Assembly (NCBI GenBank): GCA_025054735.1
Contig: JANWZG010000174.1
Span: 1 to 7,546, forward strand
Length of the DNA: 7,546 nt
Source of the DNA: Cyanobacteriota bacterium
Lineage (GTDB): Bacteria; Cyanobacteriota; Cyanobacteriia; SKYG9
Reading direction: 5' to 3'
Below are positions 1-4,834 of the stretch, piece after piece; the stretch's first letter is position 1, and each line of letters starts with the position of its first letter. Made by a program: the position numbers and the translations under genes. The notes beneath the pieces were generated by a model. That model searched no databases and was not told the origin of the DNA. It was given only the letters and a program-made list of their open reading frames with translations.

Positions 1-6
1 GGAGAG
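1..6 (+). promoter_or_regulatory. Shine-Dalgarno site of hesA
   Basis: GGAGAG lies six bases before the GTG at 13-15. It supports that non-ATG start, because the protein from this codon begins directly with the usual N-terminal helix of the MoeB/HesA family and no ATG is available upstream in the window. Confidence 0.7.
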
Positions 7-12
7 ACTATT

Positions 13-816
13 GTGCAAACACTGACTCCTACTGAACGAGAACGCTATCGCCGCCAAATCATGCTGCCAGGATTTGGTGAAGAAGCCCAACAGCGACTGA
101 AAAACTCCACCGTACTGGTGACAGGAGTTGGTGGCCTAGGAGGAACTGCGGCCCTCTATCTAGCAGTCGCTGGAGTAGGGCGGTTAATTCTCTTGCGGGG
201 TGGGGAATTGCGCTTAGATGATATGAATCGCCAGATTCTCATGACCCACGACTGGGTAGGCAAACCCCGTGTCTTCAAGGCTAAGGCGACCCTAGAGGCC
301 ATTAATCCTGATGTGCACATCGATGCCATCTGTGAATATGTGACAGAGGGTAATGTTGATGCCCTGGTTCAACAAGCGGATGTTGTCCTTGACTGTGCCC
401 ATAACTTCACTGAGCGTAATCTGCTGAATGCTGCCTGTGTGCGCTGGAGTAAACCAATGGTAGAGGCGGCCATGAATGATATGGAGGCATATCTAACGAC
501 GATCGTCCCTGGTTTAACCCCCTGTCTCTCTTGCATCTTCCCCGAAAAACCAGAATGGGATAAACGCGGCTTTGGGGTGTTAGGCGCTGTCTCAGGCACT
601 CTTGCCTGTTTGACTGCCTTGGAAGCCATCAAACTGATAACTGGCTTAGGTACCCCTCTATTATCACAACTGTTGACCATGGATCTTAGCCGTGCTGAGT
701 TTTCCAAACGCCGTCCCTATCACGACCCCACCTGTGCCGTGTGTGGCACCAAAAGCCAACGCTTAGTAGTAGCCAACCCTTCCTTACCACAAAACATGTC
801 CTATGCAACTCTCTAG
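13..816 (+). CDS. hesA: HesA, MoeB/ThiF-family E1-like adenylyltransferase of the nif cluster
   Basis: The 267-residue protein has the E1-like activating-enzyme fold. MoeB and ThiF relatives adenylate the C-terminal glycine of a ubiquitin-like sulfur carrier; HesA is tied genetically to nitrogen fixation, but its partner is not established. Visible features are an N-terminal helix with ERYRRQ (10-15), the nucleotide loop GVGGLGG (38-44), DDMNRQ (69-74) matching the family's N-x-Q-R segment, a lysine-rich helix ending in LEAINPDV (94-101), and two zinc-type CxxC pairs (C171/C174 and C241/C244). At residues 127-131 the usual D-C-T-D-N of MoeB reads D-C-A-H-N, so the metal-associated aspartate is His130. 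It starts at GTG with a good ribosome site and ends in TAG, 72 bp before hesB. Length and gene order (hesA-hesB-fdxH) match cyanobacterial nif clusters. The family call is firm; the biochemical role is inferred. Confidence 0.93.
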   Translation: MQTLTPTERERYRRQIMLPGFGEEAQQRLKNSTVLVTGVGGLGGTAALYLAVAGVGRLILLRGGELRLDDMNRQILMTHDWVGKPRVFKAKATLEAINPDVHIDAICEYVTEGNVDALVQQADVVLDCAHNFTERNLLNAACVRWSKPMVEAAMNDMEAYLTTIVPGLTPCLSCIFPEKPEWDKRGFGVLGAVSGTLACLTALEAIKLITGLGTPLLSQLLTMDLSRAEFSKRRPYHDPTCAVCGTKSQRLVVANPSLPQNMSYATL

Positions 817-888
817 TAGTGCATCGGAGTCATGATCTCCCTGCTCAATCCCACTGTTGTTGTTACCTGAAACCTAAGGAGAAACCCC

Positions 889-1254
889 ATGACCATTATC
901 CTGACTGAAAGAGCTGAATTCCGCCTACGTGCCTTCTTGCAAGGTAGTGCAGGCAGTTCTACTGAAAAGGGCATCCGAGTTGGTGTGAGTGATGGTGGCT
1001 GTAGTGGCTATGAATATAAACTCGATATTGTCAATGGCCCCCGACCCGATGACCTAATTGAGCAACAAGGCCGTGTGCGCATTTACATTGACCCCAAAAG
1101 TGCTCCCCTGCTGCAAGGTGTCGTGATTGATTTTCTAGAAGGGCTAATGGAAAGCGGCTTTAAGTTTACGAATCCCAATGCGACTGACACCTGTGGCTGT
1201 GGCAAGTCTTTCCAGGCGGGAGATTGCACCCCCACCGCCGTACCATGCAGCTAG
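889..1254 (+). CDS. hesB: HesB, A-type (IscA-like) Fe-S cluster carrier
   Basis: The 121-residue cytoplasmic protein belongs to the A-type Fe-S carriers (IscA/NifIscA/HesB), which hold iron or Fe-S clusters and deliver them to apoproteins such as nitrogenase components. The diagnostic ligands are Cys38 in GGCSGYEY and Cys102/Cys104 in TCGCG, giving the exact C-x63-C-x-C spacing of the family. SAPLLQG and GFKFTNPNA (91-99) are further family blocks. The tail after CGCGKSF carries two more cysteines (C113, C120) and ends in VPCS. I recall a similar GDC...VPCS tail in other cyanobacterial HesB proteins, so it is probably genuine. TAAGGAGA (875-882) precedes the ATG at a suitable distance. The last 12 bases of the gene, including the stop, form part of a 16-bp tandem repeat that continues downstream. 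It probably shares a transcript with hesA. Confidence 0.94.
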   Translation: MTIILTERAEFRLRAFLQGSAGSSTEKGIRVGVSDGGCSGYEYKLDIVNGPRPDDLIEQQGRVRIYIDPKSAPLLQGVVIDFLEGLMESGFKFTNPNATDTCGCGKSFQAGDCTPTAVPCS

Positions 1255-1293
1255 TACACCATGCAGCTAGTACACATGCAGTACACATGCATG
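1243..1293 (+). repeat. Short tandem repeat spanning the hesB stop codon
   Basis: CCATGCAGCTAGTACA occurs twice without mismatch at 1243-1258 and 1259-1274. A shortened version follows, CATGCAGTACA at 1275-1285, lacking the CTAG-type centre, and then CATGCATG at 1286-1293. The first copy encodes the last residues and stop of hesB, so the array looks like a local duplication of the gene's 3' end into the spacer before fdxH. The units contain the palindrome TGCA and the self-complementary CTAG and GTAC, so single strands could fold. No function is evident. Confidence 0.85.
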
Positions 1294-1333
1294 TCAGCCC
1301 TTACCTAGCCTATCCCAGTTAACCTATGTAACC

Positions 1334-1340
1334 TTTGGAG
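1334..1340 (+). promoter_or_regulatory. Shine-Dalgarno site deciding the fdxH start
   Basis: TTTGGAG lies nine bases before the ATG at 1350. It overlaps the possible TTG start at 1335 and is directly adjacent to the ATG at 1341, so neither of those can use it. The start at 1350 is therefore preferred. Confidence 0.75.
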
Positions 1341-1349
1341 ATGATCTCT

Positions 1350-1649
1350 ATGGCAACGTTTCAAGTCCGGCTGCTGAACAAAAAACGGCAAATTGACATC
1401 ACTATTCCTGTAGACGAGACCACTAGCATCCTTAAGGCAGCAGAAGAGCACGGAGTGGAGTTACCCTGTTCCTGTCAATCGGGGTCTTGTTCTAGCTGCG
1501 TAGGCAAGGTGGTTGAGGGTGAACTCGATCAGTCAGAGCAAGTATTTCTAGATGATGAGCAACTGGCTAAAGGGTTTGCGCTGCTCTGCGTAGCCTATCC
1601 CCGCACTGACTGCACTATCCGTACCCACCAAGAGGCTTATCTGGTCTAG
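1350..1649 (+). CDS. fdxH: FdxH, [2Fe-2S] ferredoxin, electron donor to nitrogenase
   Basis: The 99-residue plant-type [2Fe-2S] ferredoxin passes electrons to dinitrogenase reductase (NifH). The cluster ligands are C42, C47, C50 and C80, giving C-x4-C-x2-C-x29-C. Features of the FdxH subtype are the N-terminal MATFQVRLLNKK, in which Lys11/Lys12 (Lys10/Lys11 without Met) correspond to lysines reported as important for NifH interaction, and the blocks GKVVEGE, FLDDEQ and THQEAYLV at the C-terminus. The ATG at 1350 is chosen over the longer in-frame TTG at 1335 because it gives the standard 99 residues and is correctly spaced from the ribosome site. Unusually, residue 40 is cysteine (PCSC) where an aromatic or other residue normally precedes the first ligand. 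It lies 95 bp after hesB and 64 bp before feoA. Confidence 0.95.
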   Translation: MATFQVRLLNKKRQIDITIPVDETTSILKAAEEHGVELPCSCQSGSCSSCVGKVVEGELDQSEQVFLDDEQLAKGFALLCVAYPRTDCTIRTHQEAYLV

Positions 1650-1713
1650 GGAGGCCCTGAAGACTAGATTTTCGGCTCCATTCTCCGTTGTCCTATTCTC
1701 AGAGGTATAGCCA

Positions 1714-1965
1714 ATGCTGACGACACGATTTTCTGTCAAGGGCGCATCGTTGGAATTGCTGCGATCCCACGAAACTGGCATGATTAAGTACATCAACACC
1801 CTATGTAGTGCTACTGCCCAAAAACTGCACCAGTTGGGACTATCACCAGGACAATTGATTGTTGTGGAACAACGCTCTCCCCAGTTCATTGTTCGTGTTG
1901 GTAACGATCGCCATGTCCTAGATGCCGCCGAAGTGAAGGCTATCTATGTCCGCATCATCAGCTAA
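1714..1965 (+). CDS. feoA: FeoA-domain protein, ferrous-iron transport accessory
   Basis: The 83-residue protein fits the small SH3-like FeoA family. The typical pattern is a central LHQLGLSPGQLIVVEQRSP (about 38-56), where the L-GL-PG turn marks the fold, followed by strands FIVRVGN and the C-terminal AIYVRI. FeoA proteins interact with the FeoB Fe(II) permease; a feoA next to fdxH is common in cyanobacterial nif clusters and would fit the iron demand of nitrogenase. No feoB is present in this window, so its partner must be encoded elsewhere if it has one. AGAGG (1701-1705) lies eight bases before the ATG. The next gene starts 179 bp downstream, so feoA may close the hesA-hesB-fdxH-feoA transcript. 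Confidence 0.86.
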   Translation: MLTTRFSVKGASLELLRSHETGMIKYINTLCSATAQKLHQLGLSPGQLIVVEQRSPQFIVRVGNDRHVLDAAEVKAIYVRIIS

Positions 1966-2144
1966 CGGAGTCTGTTGCCGTCACCAGGTGTGTTTAGTGA
2001 GCATAGGGAGGTACAGAGCAACCATTTAACGAACTCTTTTCTAATTCCATAGCATTCAATTGCATAGGCTGCCCTCTGAGCTTGCAGCCAACAGATGCAA
2101 ATGCGTTTTCCACATCATTCAATAGGTATTGGAGGAAATAAACC
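1966..2144. other. Intergenic spacer feoA to CBS-CP12 gene
   Basis: This 179-bp spacer is long enough to carry a promoter for the next gene. I see no convincing -35/-10 pair and no GTA-N8-TAC NtcA box. The only clear element is the strong ribosome site GGAGG at 2131-2135, nine bases before the ATG at 2145. No terminator-like hairpin with a T run was seen after feoA. Confidence 0.5.
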
Positions 2145-2747
2145 ATGAAAGCTCAAGACATTATGACCCAAGAAGTGGCTACCATTCGTGGATCTGCTAC
2201 AGTTGCAGAGGCTGTGAAACTGATGAAACTGAAGAATCTACGATCGCTCGTTGTAGAGAATCGCTACGACGAAGATGCCTACGGTCTGGTAACTGAGGAT
2301 GACATTGCCAAGAAGGTAGTTGCTTATGGCAAAGACCCCAACCAAGTCAAGGTCTGCGAAGTCATGACCAAGCCCTGTGTGGTCGTCAACCCAGATTTGG
2401 CAGTAGAATACGTTGCTCGGCTATTTGCCCTCACAGGTGTCGATCGCGCCCCAGTCATTCGTGGTGACTTGCTGGGCATCATTTCAGTTACTGATATTCT
2501 GTTCAAGAGCGACTTTTTGACCAACCCTCGCCTAGCCGTGTTAGATCGGGCGTTGGCAGAGGCAAGAACCGCTGCTCAGGCGATCGCTGATGCCCAAGGC
2601 ACAGACTCCGAAGCTTTTATATCAGCATGGGAAAAGGTTGAAGAGCTAGAAGCAGAGGCAACCCACCTGCGCTCTGGCATTGCCGCTAGTCCTACACCCT
2701 TGCAAACGGGCTGCTTGCCCAATGCCACCGAAACTGTAGCTGTGTAG
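2145..2747 (+). CDS. CBS-pair protein with C-terminal CP12-like domain (CBS-CP12)
   Basis: The 200-residue soluble protein has three parts. CBS1 (about 4-60) opens with DIMTQEVATI and contains GLVTEDD (47-53); CBS2 (about 70-124) opens with CEVMTKP and contains GIISVTD (111-117). Both fit the G-x-x-S/T-x-x-D pattern that binds adenine nucleotides in CBS pairs. Residues about 136-176 then match the CP12 core: ADAQGTDSEAF followed by AWEKVEEL (161-168) and EAEATHLR, against the CP12 consensus AWD-x-VEEL-x-AEASHxR. CP12 bridges phosphoribulokinase and GAPDH; its AWD-VEEL core faces PRK. The N-terminal CP12 cysteines are replaced by A148 and F158, and the C-terminal Cys pair is absent (only C190 remains). 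Thiol switching of the classical type is thus unlikely; AMP/ADP/ATP sensing through CBS is the inferred input. It sits between feoA and nafY. CBS identity is firm; the CP12 match is strong by eye but not tested by profile search. Confidence 0.88.
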   Translation: MKAQDIMTQEVATIRGSATVAEAVKLMKLKNLRSLVVENRYDEDAYGLVTEDDIAKKVVAYGKDPNQVKVCEVMTKPCVVVNPDLAVEYVARLFALTGVDRAPVIRGDLLGIISVTDILFKSDFLTNPRLAVLDRALAEARTAAQAIADAQGTDSEAFISAWEKVEELEAEATHLRSGIAASPTPLQTGCLPNATETVAV

Positions 2748-2780
2748 CAACAAATTAGCTGGTTAGGGCCTATTTACGGT

Positions 2781-2870
2781 TGAGGACTCAAGTCCTCACA
2801 ACAAACGTACTCACGATAAGAACTGAAGTCTACCATGTTCGCTGCGGACTCAAGTTCTACTACAAACGCT
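2781..2870. repeat. Three degenerate ~28-bp repeat units with palindromic core
   Basis: Units begin near 2781, 2817 and 2843. The first contains a perfect 8-bp palindromic stem, TGAGGACT-CA-AGTCCTCA (2781-2798), followed by ACAACAAACG. The third, starting TGCGGACTCAAGTTCTAC and followed by TACAAACG, is the same unit with a few changes and one indel. The middle one (TAAGAACTGAAGTCTACC) is more decayed. Similar GGACT-AAGTCC intergenic repeats are, from memory, widespread in filamentous cyanobacterial genomes. The spacing is uneven (36 then 26 bp) and no spacers of CRISPR type are present. Confidence 0.7.
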
Positions 2871-2907
2871 CTAGCCAATGATGCGTAGCTATGCAAGCTC
2901 GGTGATG

Positions 2908-2934
2908 CCCCTTCTTCTCCTAGAGGAGAAGGGG
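2908..2934. other. Imperfect long hairpin, possible transcript-end or processing structure
   Basis: CCCCTTC pairs with GAAGGGG, and inside it TCCT pairs with AGGA around a 2-base AG turn; three bases (TTC) bulge on the left arm. Eleven base pairs in all make a stable stem. It is followed by ATAGATAAT rather than a T run, so it is not a standard intrinsic terminator. It lies 160 bp after the CBS-CP12 stop and 84 bp before nafY. Confidence 0.5.
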
Positions 2935-3018
2935 ATAGATAATCCGACCCTCGGCAGTGGGTTACATCCTGACTGCTAAAGGTTACTGCTCAATTCTGCA
3001 ATTTGGAGACCAAGTTCC

Positions 3019-3759
3019 ATGGCTGAACAACCCATTTCTAATGAGGCTGCCTTCAGGATTGCCCTTGCGGCACGCTGCTTTCCAGAGTTATCCCTAGCCG
3101 AGTTTATCGAAGCTCTGATGACCTATGGGGGCGATACGTTAGATGAGGCTGCTCTGAGCAAGATTACAGTCACCAACCTGAAAACAGCCCTAGGGCAAAC
3201 CTACGAGCTAGATGAGGAGGAACATGGGGAAGATGCTAATGCCAGTGACATTGCAGCATTCAAGCAAGCCGTGAGAATTCTCTGGGGCGAATTGGATGAC
3301 GTTGACCAGTTACCCACTGTCGAGCCTTATCAGGATGGAGACATGCCTAATTCAGTACGGGTGGCAGTGGCTTCTAACAATCGAGAGATGTTGGATGGTC
3401 ATTTTGGCTCTTGTTTGCGGTACTTGATTTATCAAGTTTCTGCGGACGAGATTCGCTTGGTTGATGTTCGCTCTGCCCTAGCAGCAGATTTGTCTGACGA
3501 TAAAAATGCATTCCGGGTTAGTTTGATTCGAGATTGTCCGGTGTTGTATATCGTTGCTATTGGTGGCCCTGCGGCAGGAAAGGTTGTGCAAGCAGGGATC
3601 TATCCCATCAAGAAGGAAGCAGGTGGTGAGGCTAGGGTAATGTTAAAGGAACTGCAACGGGCGATCGCGACCTCTCCTCCCCCCTGGTTAGCCAAAATTC
3701 TGGGTGTTAGCGAGGGCGATCGCGTCAAAAACTACAAAGGATCCACAGCGTTGGTATGA
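3019..3759 (+). CDS. nafY: NafY-type FeMo-cofactor-binding protein (NifX/NifB-domain family)
   Basis: The 246-residue cytoplasmic protein has two regions. An acidic helical N-terminal domain (about 7-95) resembles the NafY N-terminal domain thought to contact apo-dinitrogenase. The core (about 112-225) is the dinitrogenase iron-molybdenum cofactor domain shared by NifX, NafY, VnfX and the NifB C-terminus. The core shows RVAVAS at its first strand, LDGHFGSC (125-132), RYLIYQVS, and IGGPAAGKVVQAGIYPIK with its glycine-rich turn. His128 in GHFGSC aligns with the histidine reported as a FeMo-co ligand in Azotobacter NafY, and the length matches NafY (about 243) rather than the shorter NifX. The role inferred is to hold cofactor or stabilise apo-NifDK. 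GGAG (3005-3008) lies ten bases before the ATG. fdxB follows after 104 bp. The alternative name is a NifX-like protein. Confidence 0.87.
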   Translation: MAEQPISNEAAFRIALAARCFPELSLAEFIEALMTYGGDTLDEAALSKITVTNLKTALGQTYELDEEEHGEDANASDIAAFKQAVRILWGELDDVDQLPTVEPYQDGDMPNSVRVAVASNNREMLDGHFGSCLRYLIYQVSADEIRLVDVRSALAADLSDDKNAFRVSLIRDCPVLYIVAIGGPAAGKVVQAGIYPIKKEAGGEARVMLKELQRAIATSPPPWLAKILGVSEGDRVKNYKGSTALV

Positions 3760-3822
3760 CCCTGCCGAGGGGCTAGTCCAGAGCACGATTCATGATGAAT
3801 AAGCCGACTGATGACATAACTC

Positions 3823-3848
3823 ACCACAAGTAACTAAACCACAAGTAA
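3823..3848 (+). repeat. Direct repeat upstream of fdxB
   Basis: ACCACAAGTAA occurs at 3823-3833 and again at 3838-3848, a 15-bp period with CTAA between the copies. The second copy runs into the fdxB ribosome site TAAGGAG (3846-3852). It may be a small duplication; the spacing is also compatible with side-by-side protein binding, but there is no direct evidence for that. Confidence 0.7.
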
Positions 3849-3863
3849 GGAGAACAATAACCC

Positions 3864-4160
3864 ATGACCACATTAACCGGATTGACCTTTGGCGGCGCGA
3901 CATGGACCCCCAAGTTTTTGCAAGCGATCGACATTACCCGTTGCATTGGTTGTGGCAGATGCCTCAAAGCTTGTGGACGTGGTGTCATGGCACTGCGGGC
4001 ACTAAATGAAGATGGGGAGTTTGTGGAGAATGAAGATGATGACGAAATTGAACGCAAGGTCATGACGATCGCCAACGTTCAGAACTGTATTGGTTGTGAA
4101 GCCTGCGCGCGAGTATGTCCTAAAGATTGTCAAACCCATGTTGCTCTAGTGATTTCTTGA
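3864..4160 (+). CDS. fdxB: FdxB, nif-specific 2x[4Fe-4S] ferredoxin (ferredoxin III)
   Basis: The 98-residue bacterial-type ferredoxin has two cluster motifs: C27-x2-C30-x2-C33-x3-C37 (CIGCGRCLKACG) and C75-x2-C78-x2-C81-x3-C85 (CIGCEACARVCP). Between them is the acidic stretch ENEDDDEIERKVMTIAN, which together with KDCQTH at the C-terminus marks the nif-specific ferredoxin III family. It is expected to carry low-potential electrons for nitrogenase or cofactor assembly. The first cluster motif ends in CG instead of CP, which I believe is normal for this family, and an extra Cys89 follows the second motif. TAAGGAG (3846-3852) lies 11 bases before the ATG. The stop is followed two bases later by the methyltransferase start, so the two are probably co-transcribed and possibly translationally coupled. 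Confidence 0.95.
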   Translation: MTTLTGLTFGGATWTPKFLQAIDITRCIGCGRCLKACGRGVMALRALNEDGEFVENEDDDEIERKVMTIANVQNCIGCEACARVCPKDCQTHVALVIS

Positions 4161-4162
4161 CG

Positions 4163-4813
4163 ATGACTGCCTCTACCTCCTCCTTGCCCTCCTCCCCTGT
4201 CAATAGGCATGTCAATGGGCACAACTGGGTGGCCTACTACCAAGCCGTGGAAGGTCGCCCACCCCGTGAAACCCTGCTAAAAGCCTTGGCAGCCTTTGAT
4301 GCAGAATCCGTACCAGAGCGATCGCGCTTCGCAGTGGATCTTGGCTGTGGAGATGGACGCGATACCGTAGAACTATTGCGCCGAGGCTGGCATGTATTAG
4401 CCATTGATGCAGAACCTAAGGCATTTGAGCGCCTGCTCAGTCGTTCTGGGTTGCGCCGTGATCTGCTGCAAACCCAGCAAATGCGCTTTGAGGTGTTAAC
4501 CTTGCCGCCAGCCGTAGATTTGATCAATGCCAGCTTTTGCCTGACCTTTTGCCCACCTGCTAATTTTCCCCACCTTTGGCAGACCATTATCACTGCCCTC
4601 AAACCCGGTGGACGCTTCTGCGGACAGCTATTTGGCGATCGCGACTCTTGGATCATTTATCCCAACCGTACCCACCACACGCGCCTAGAGGTAGAATCCC
4701 TACTACGCCCCTTCGAGGTGGAATGGCTGGATGAAGAAGAGCACCCTGGCGTGACCGCGATCGGAGAAGAAAAACACTGGCATCTGTTTCACATCGTTGC
4801 CCGTAAACGCTGA
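4163..4813 (+). CDS. Class I SAM-dependent methyltransferase, substrate unknown
   Basis: The 216-residue protein has a Rossmann-type methyltransferase fold. Motif I is VDLGCGDGRDT (58-68), the acidic residue closing strand 2 is in LAIDAEP (Asp82), and a post-strand-4 block is DLINASFCLTFCPP (119-132), followed by LKPGGRFCGQLFGDRDSW (146-163). The sequence most resembles small TehB/thiopurine-type methyltransferases; the substrate cannot be read from it. The start is uncertain. ATG 4163, two bases after the fdxB stop, has no clear ribosome site and would rely on coupling; TTG 4127 would overlap fdxB; GTG 4229 would drop a Ser/Pro-rich N-terminus that looks non-conserved. It ends only 21 bp from the tail of the convergent phzF gene, with no hairpin between them. 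Whether it has any role in nitrogen fixation is unknown. Confidence 0.85.
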   Translation: MTASTSSLPSSPVNRHVNGHNWVAYYQAVEGRPPRETLLKALAAFDAESVPERSRFAVDLGCGDGRDTVELLRRGWHVLAIDAEPKAFERLLSRSGLRRDLLQTQQMRFEVLTLPPAVDLINASFCLTFCPPANFPHLWQTIITALKPGGRFCGQLFGDRDSWIIYPNRTHHTRLEVESLLRPFEVEWLDEEEHPGVTAIGEEKHWHLFHIVARKR

Positions 4814-4834
4814 CCTGTAGCAATCGGCGTACCT

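Larger units (their letters stand above)
2748..3018. other. Intergenic spacer with repeats and hairpin
   Basis: At 271 bp this is the longest spacer in the window. It holds three degenerate repeat units (2781-2870) and an imperfect hairpin (2908-2934), both listed separately, plus the nafY ribosome site GGAG at 3005-3008. I found no open frame with coding character, no RNA gene and no confident promoter. The length suggests that nafY-fdxB may be transcribed separately from the upstream genes. Confidence 0.6.

Noticed and set aside
369..707. Minus-strand open frame opposite hesA; likewise 1548-1889, 2324-2524, 3821-4075 and 4237-4656
   Set aside because: Each lies opposite or mostly opposite a well-supported gene and has no conserved motif or ribosome site of note.
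1270..1284. Possible NtcA box before fdxH
   Set aside because: GTA and TAC are nine bases apart rather than eight, and the match arises from the tandem repeat itself.
1335..1349. Longer fdxH start at TTG 1335 or ATG 1341
   Set aside because: The ribosome site TTTGGAG overlaps or touches these codons, and the ATG at 1350 gives the standard 99-residue FdxH N-terminus.
2781..2870. CRISPR array
   Set aside because: The units are diverged, only three in number, unevenly spaced and nearly adjacent, with no unique spacers and no cas gene in the window.
3760..3772. Terminator after nafY (CCCT-GCCG-AGGG)
   Set aside because: The stem is only four base pairs and no T run follows.
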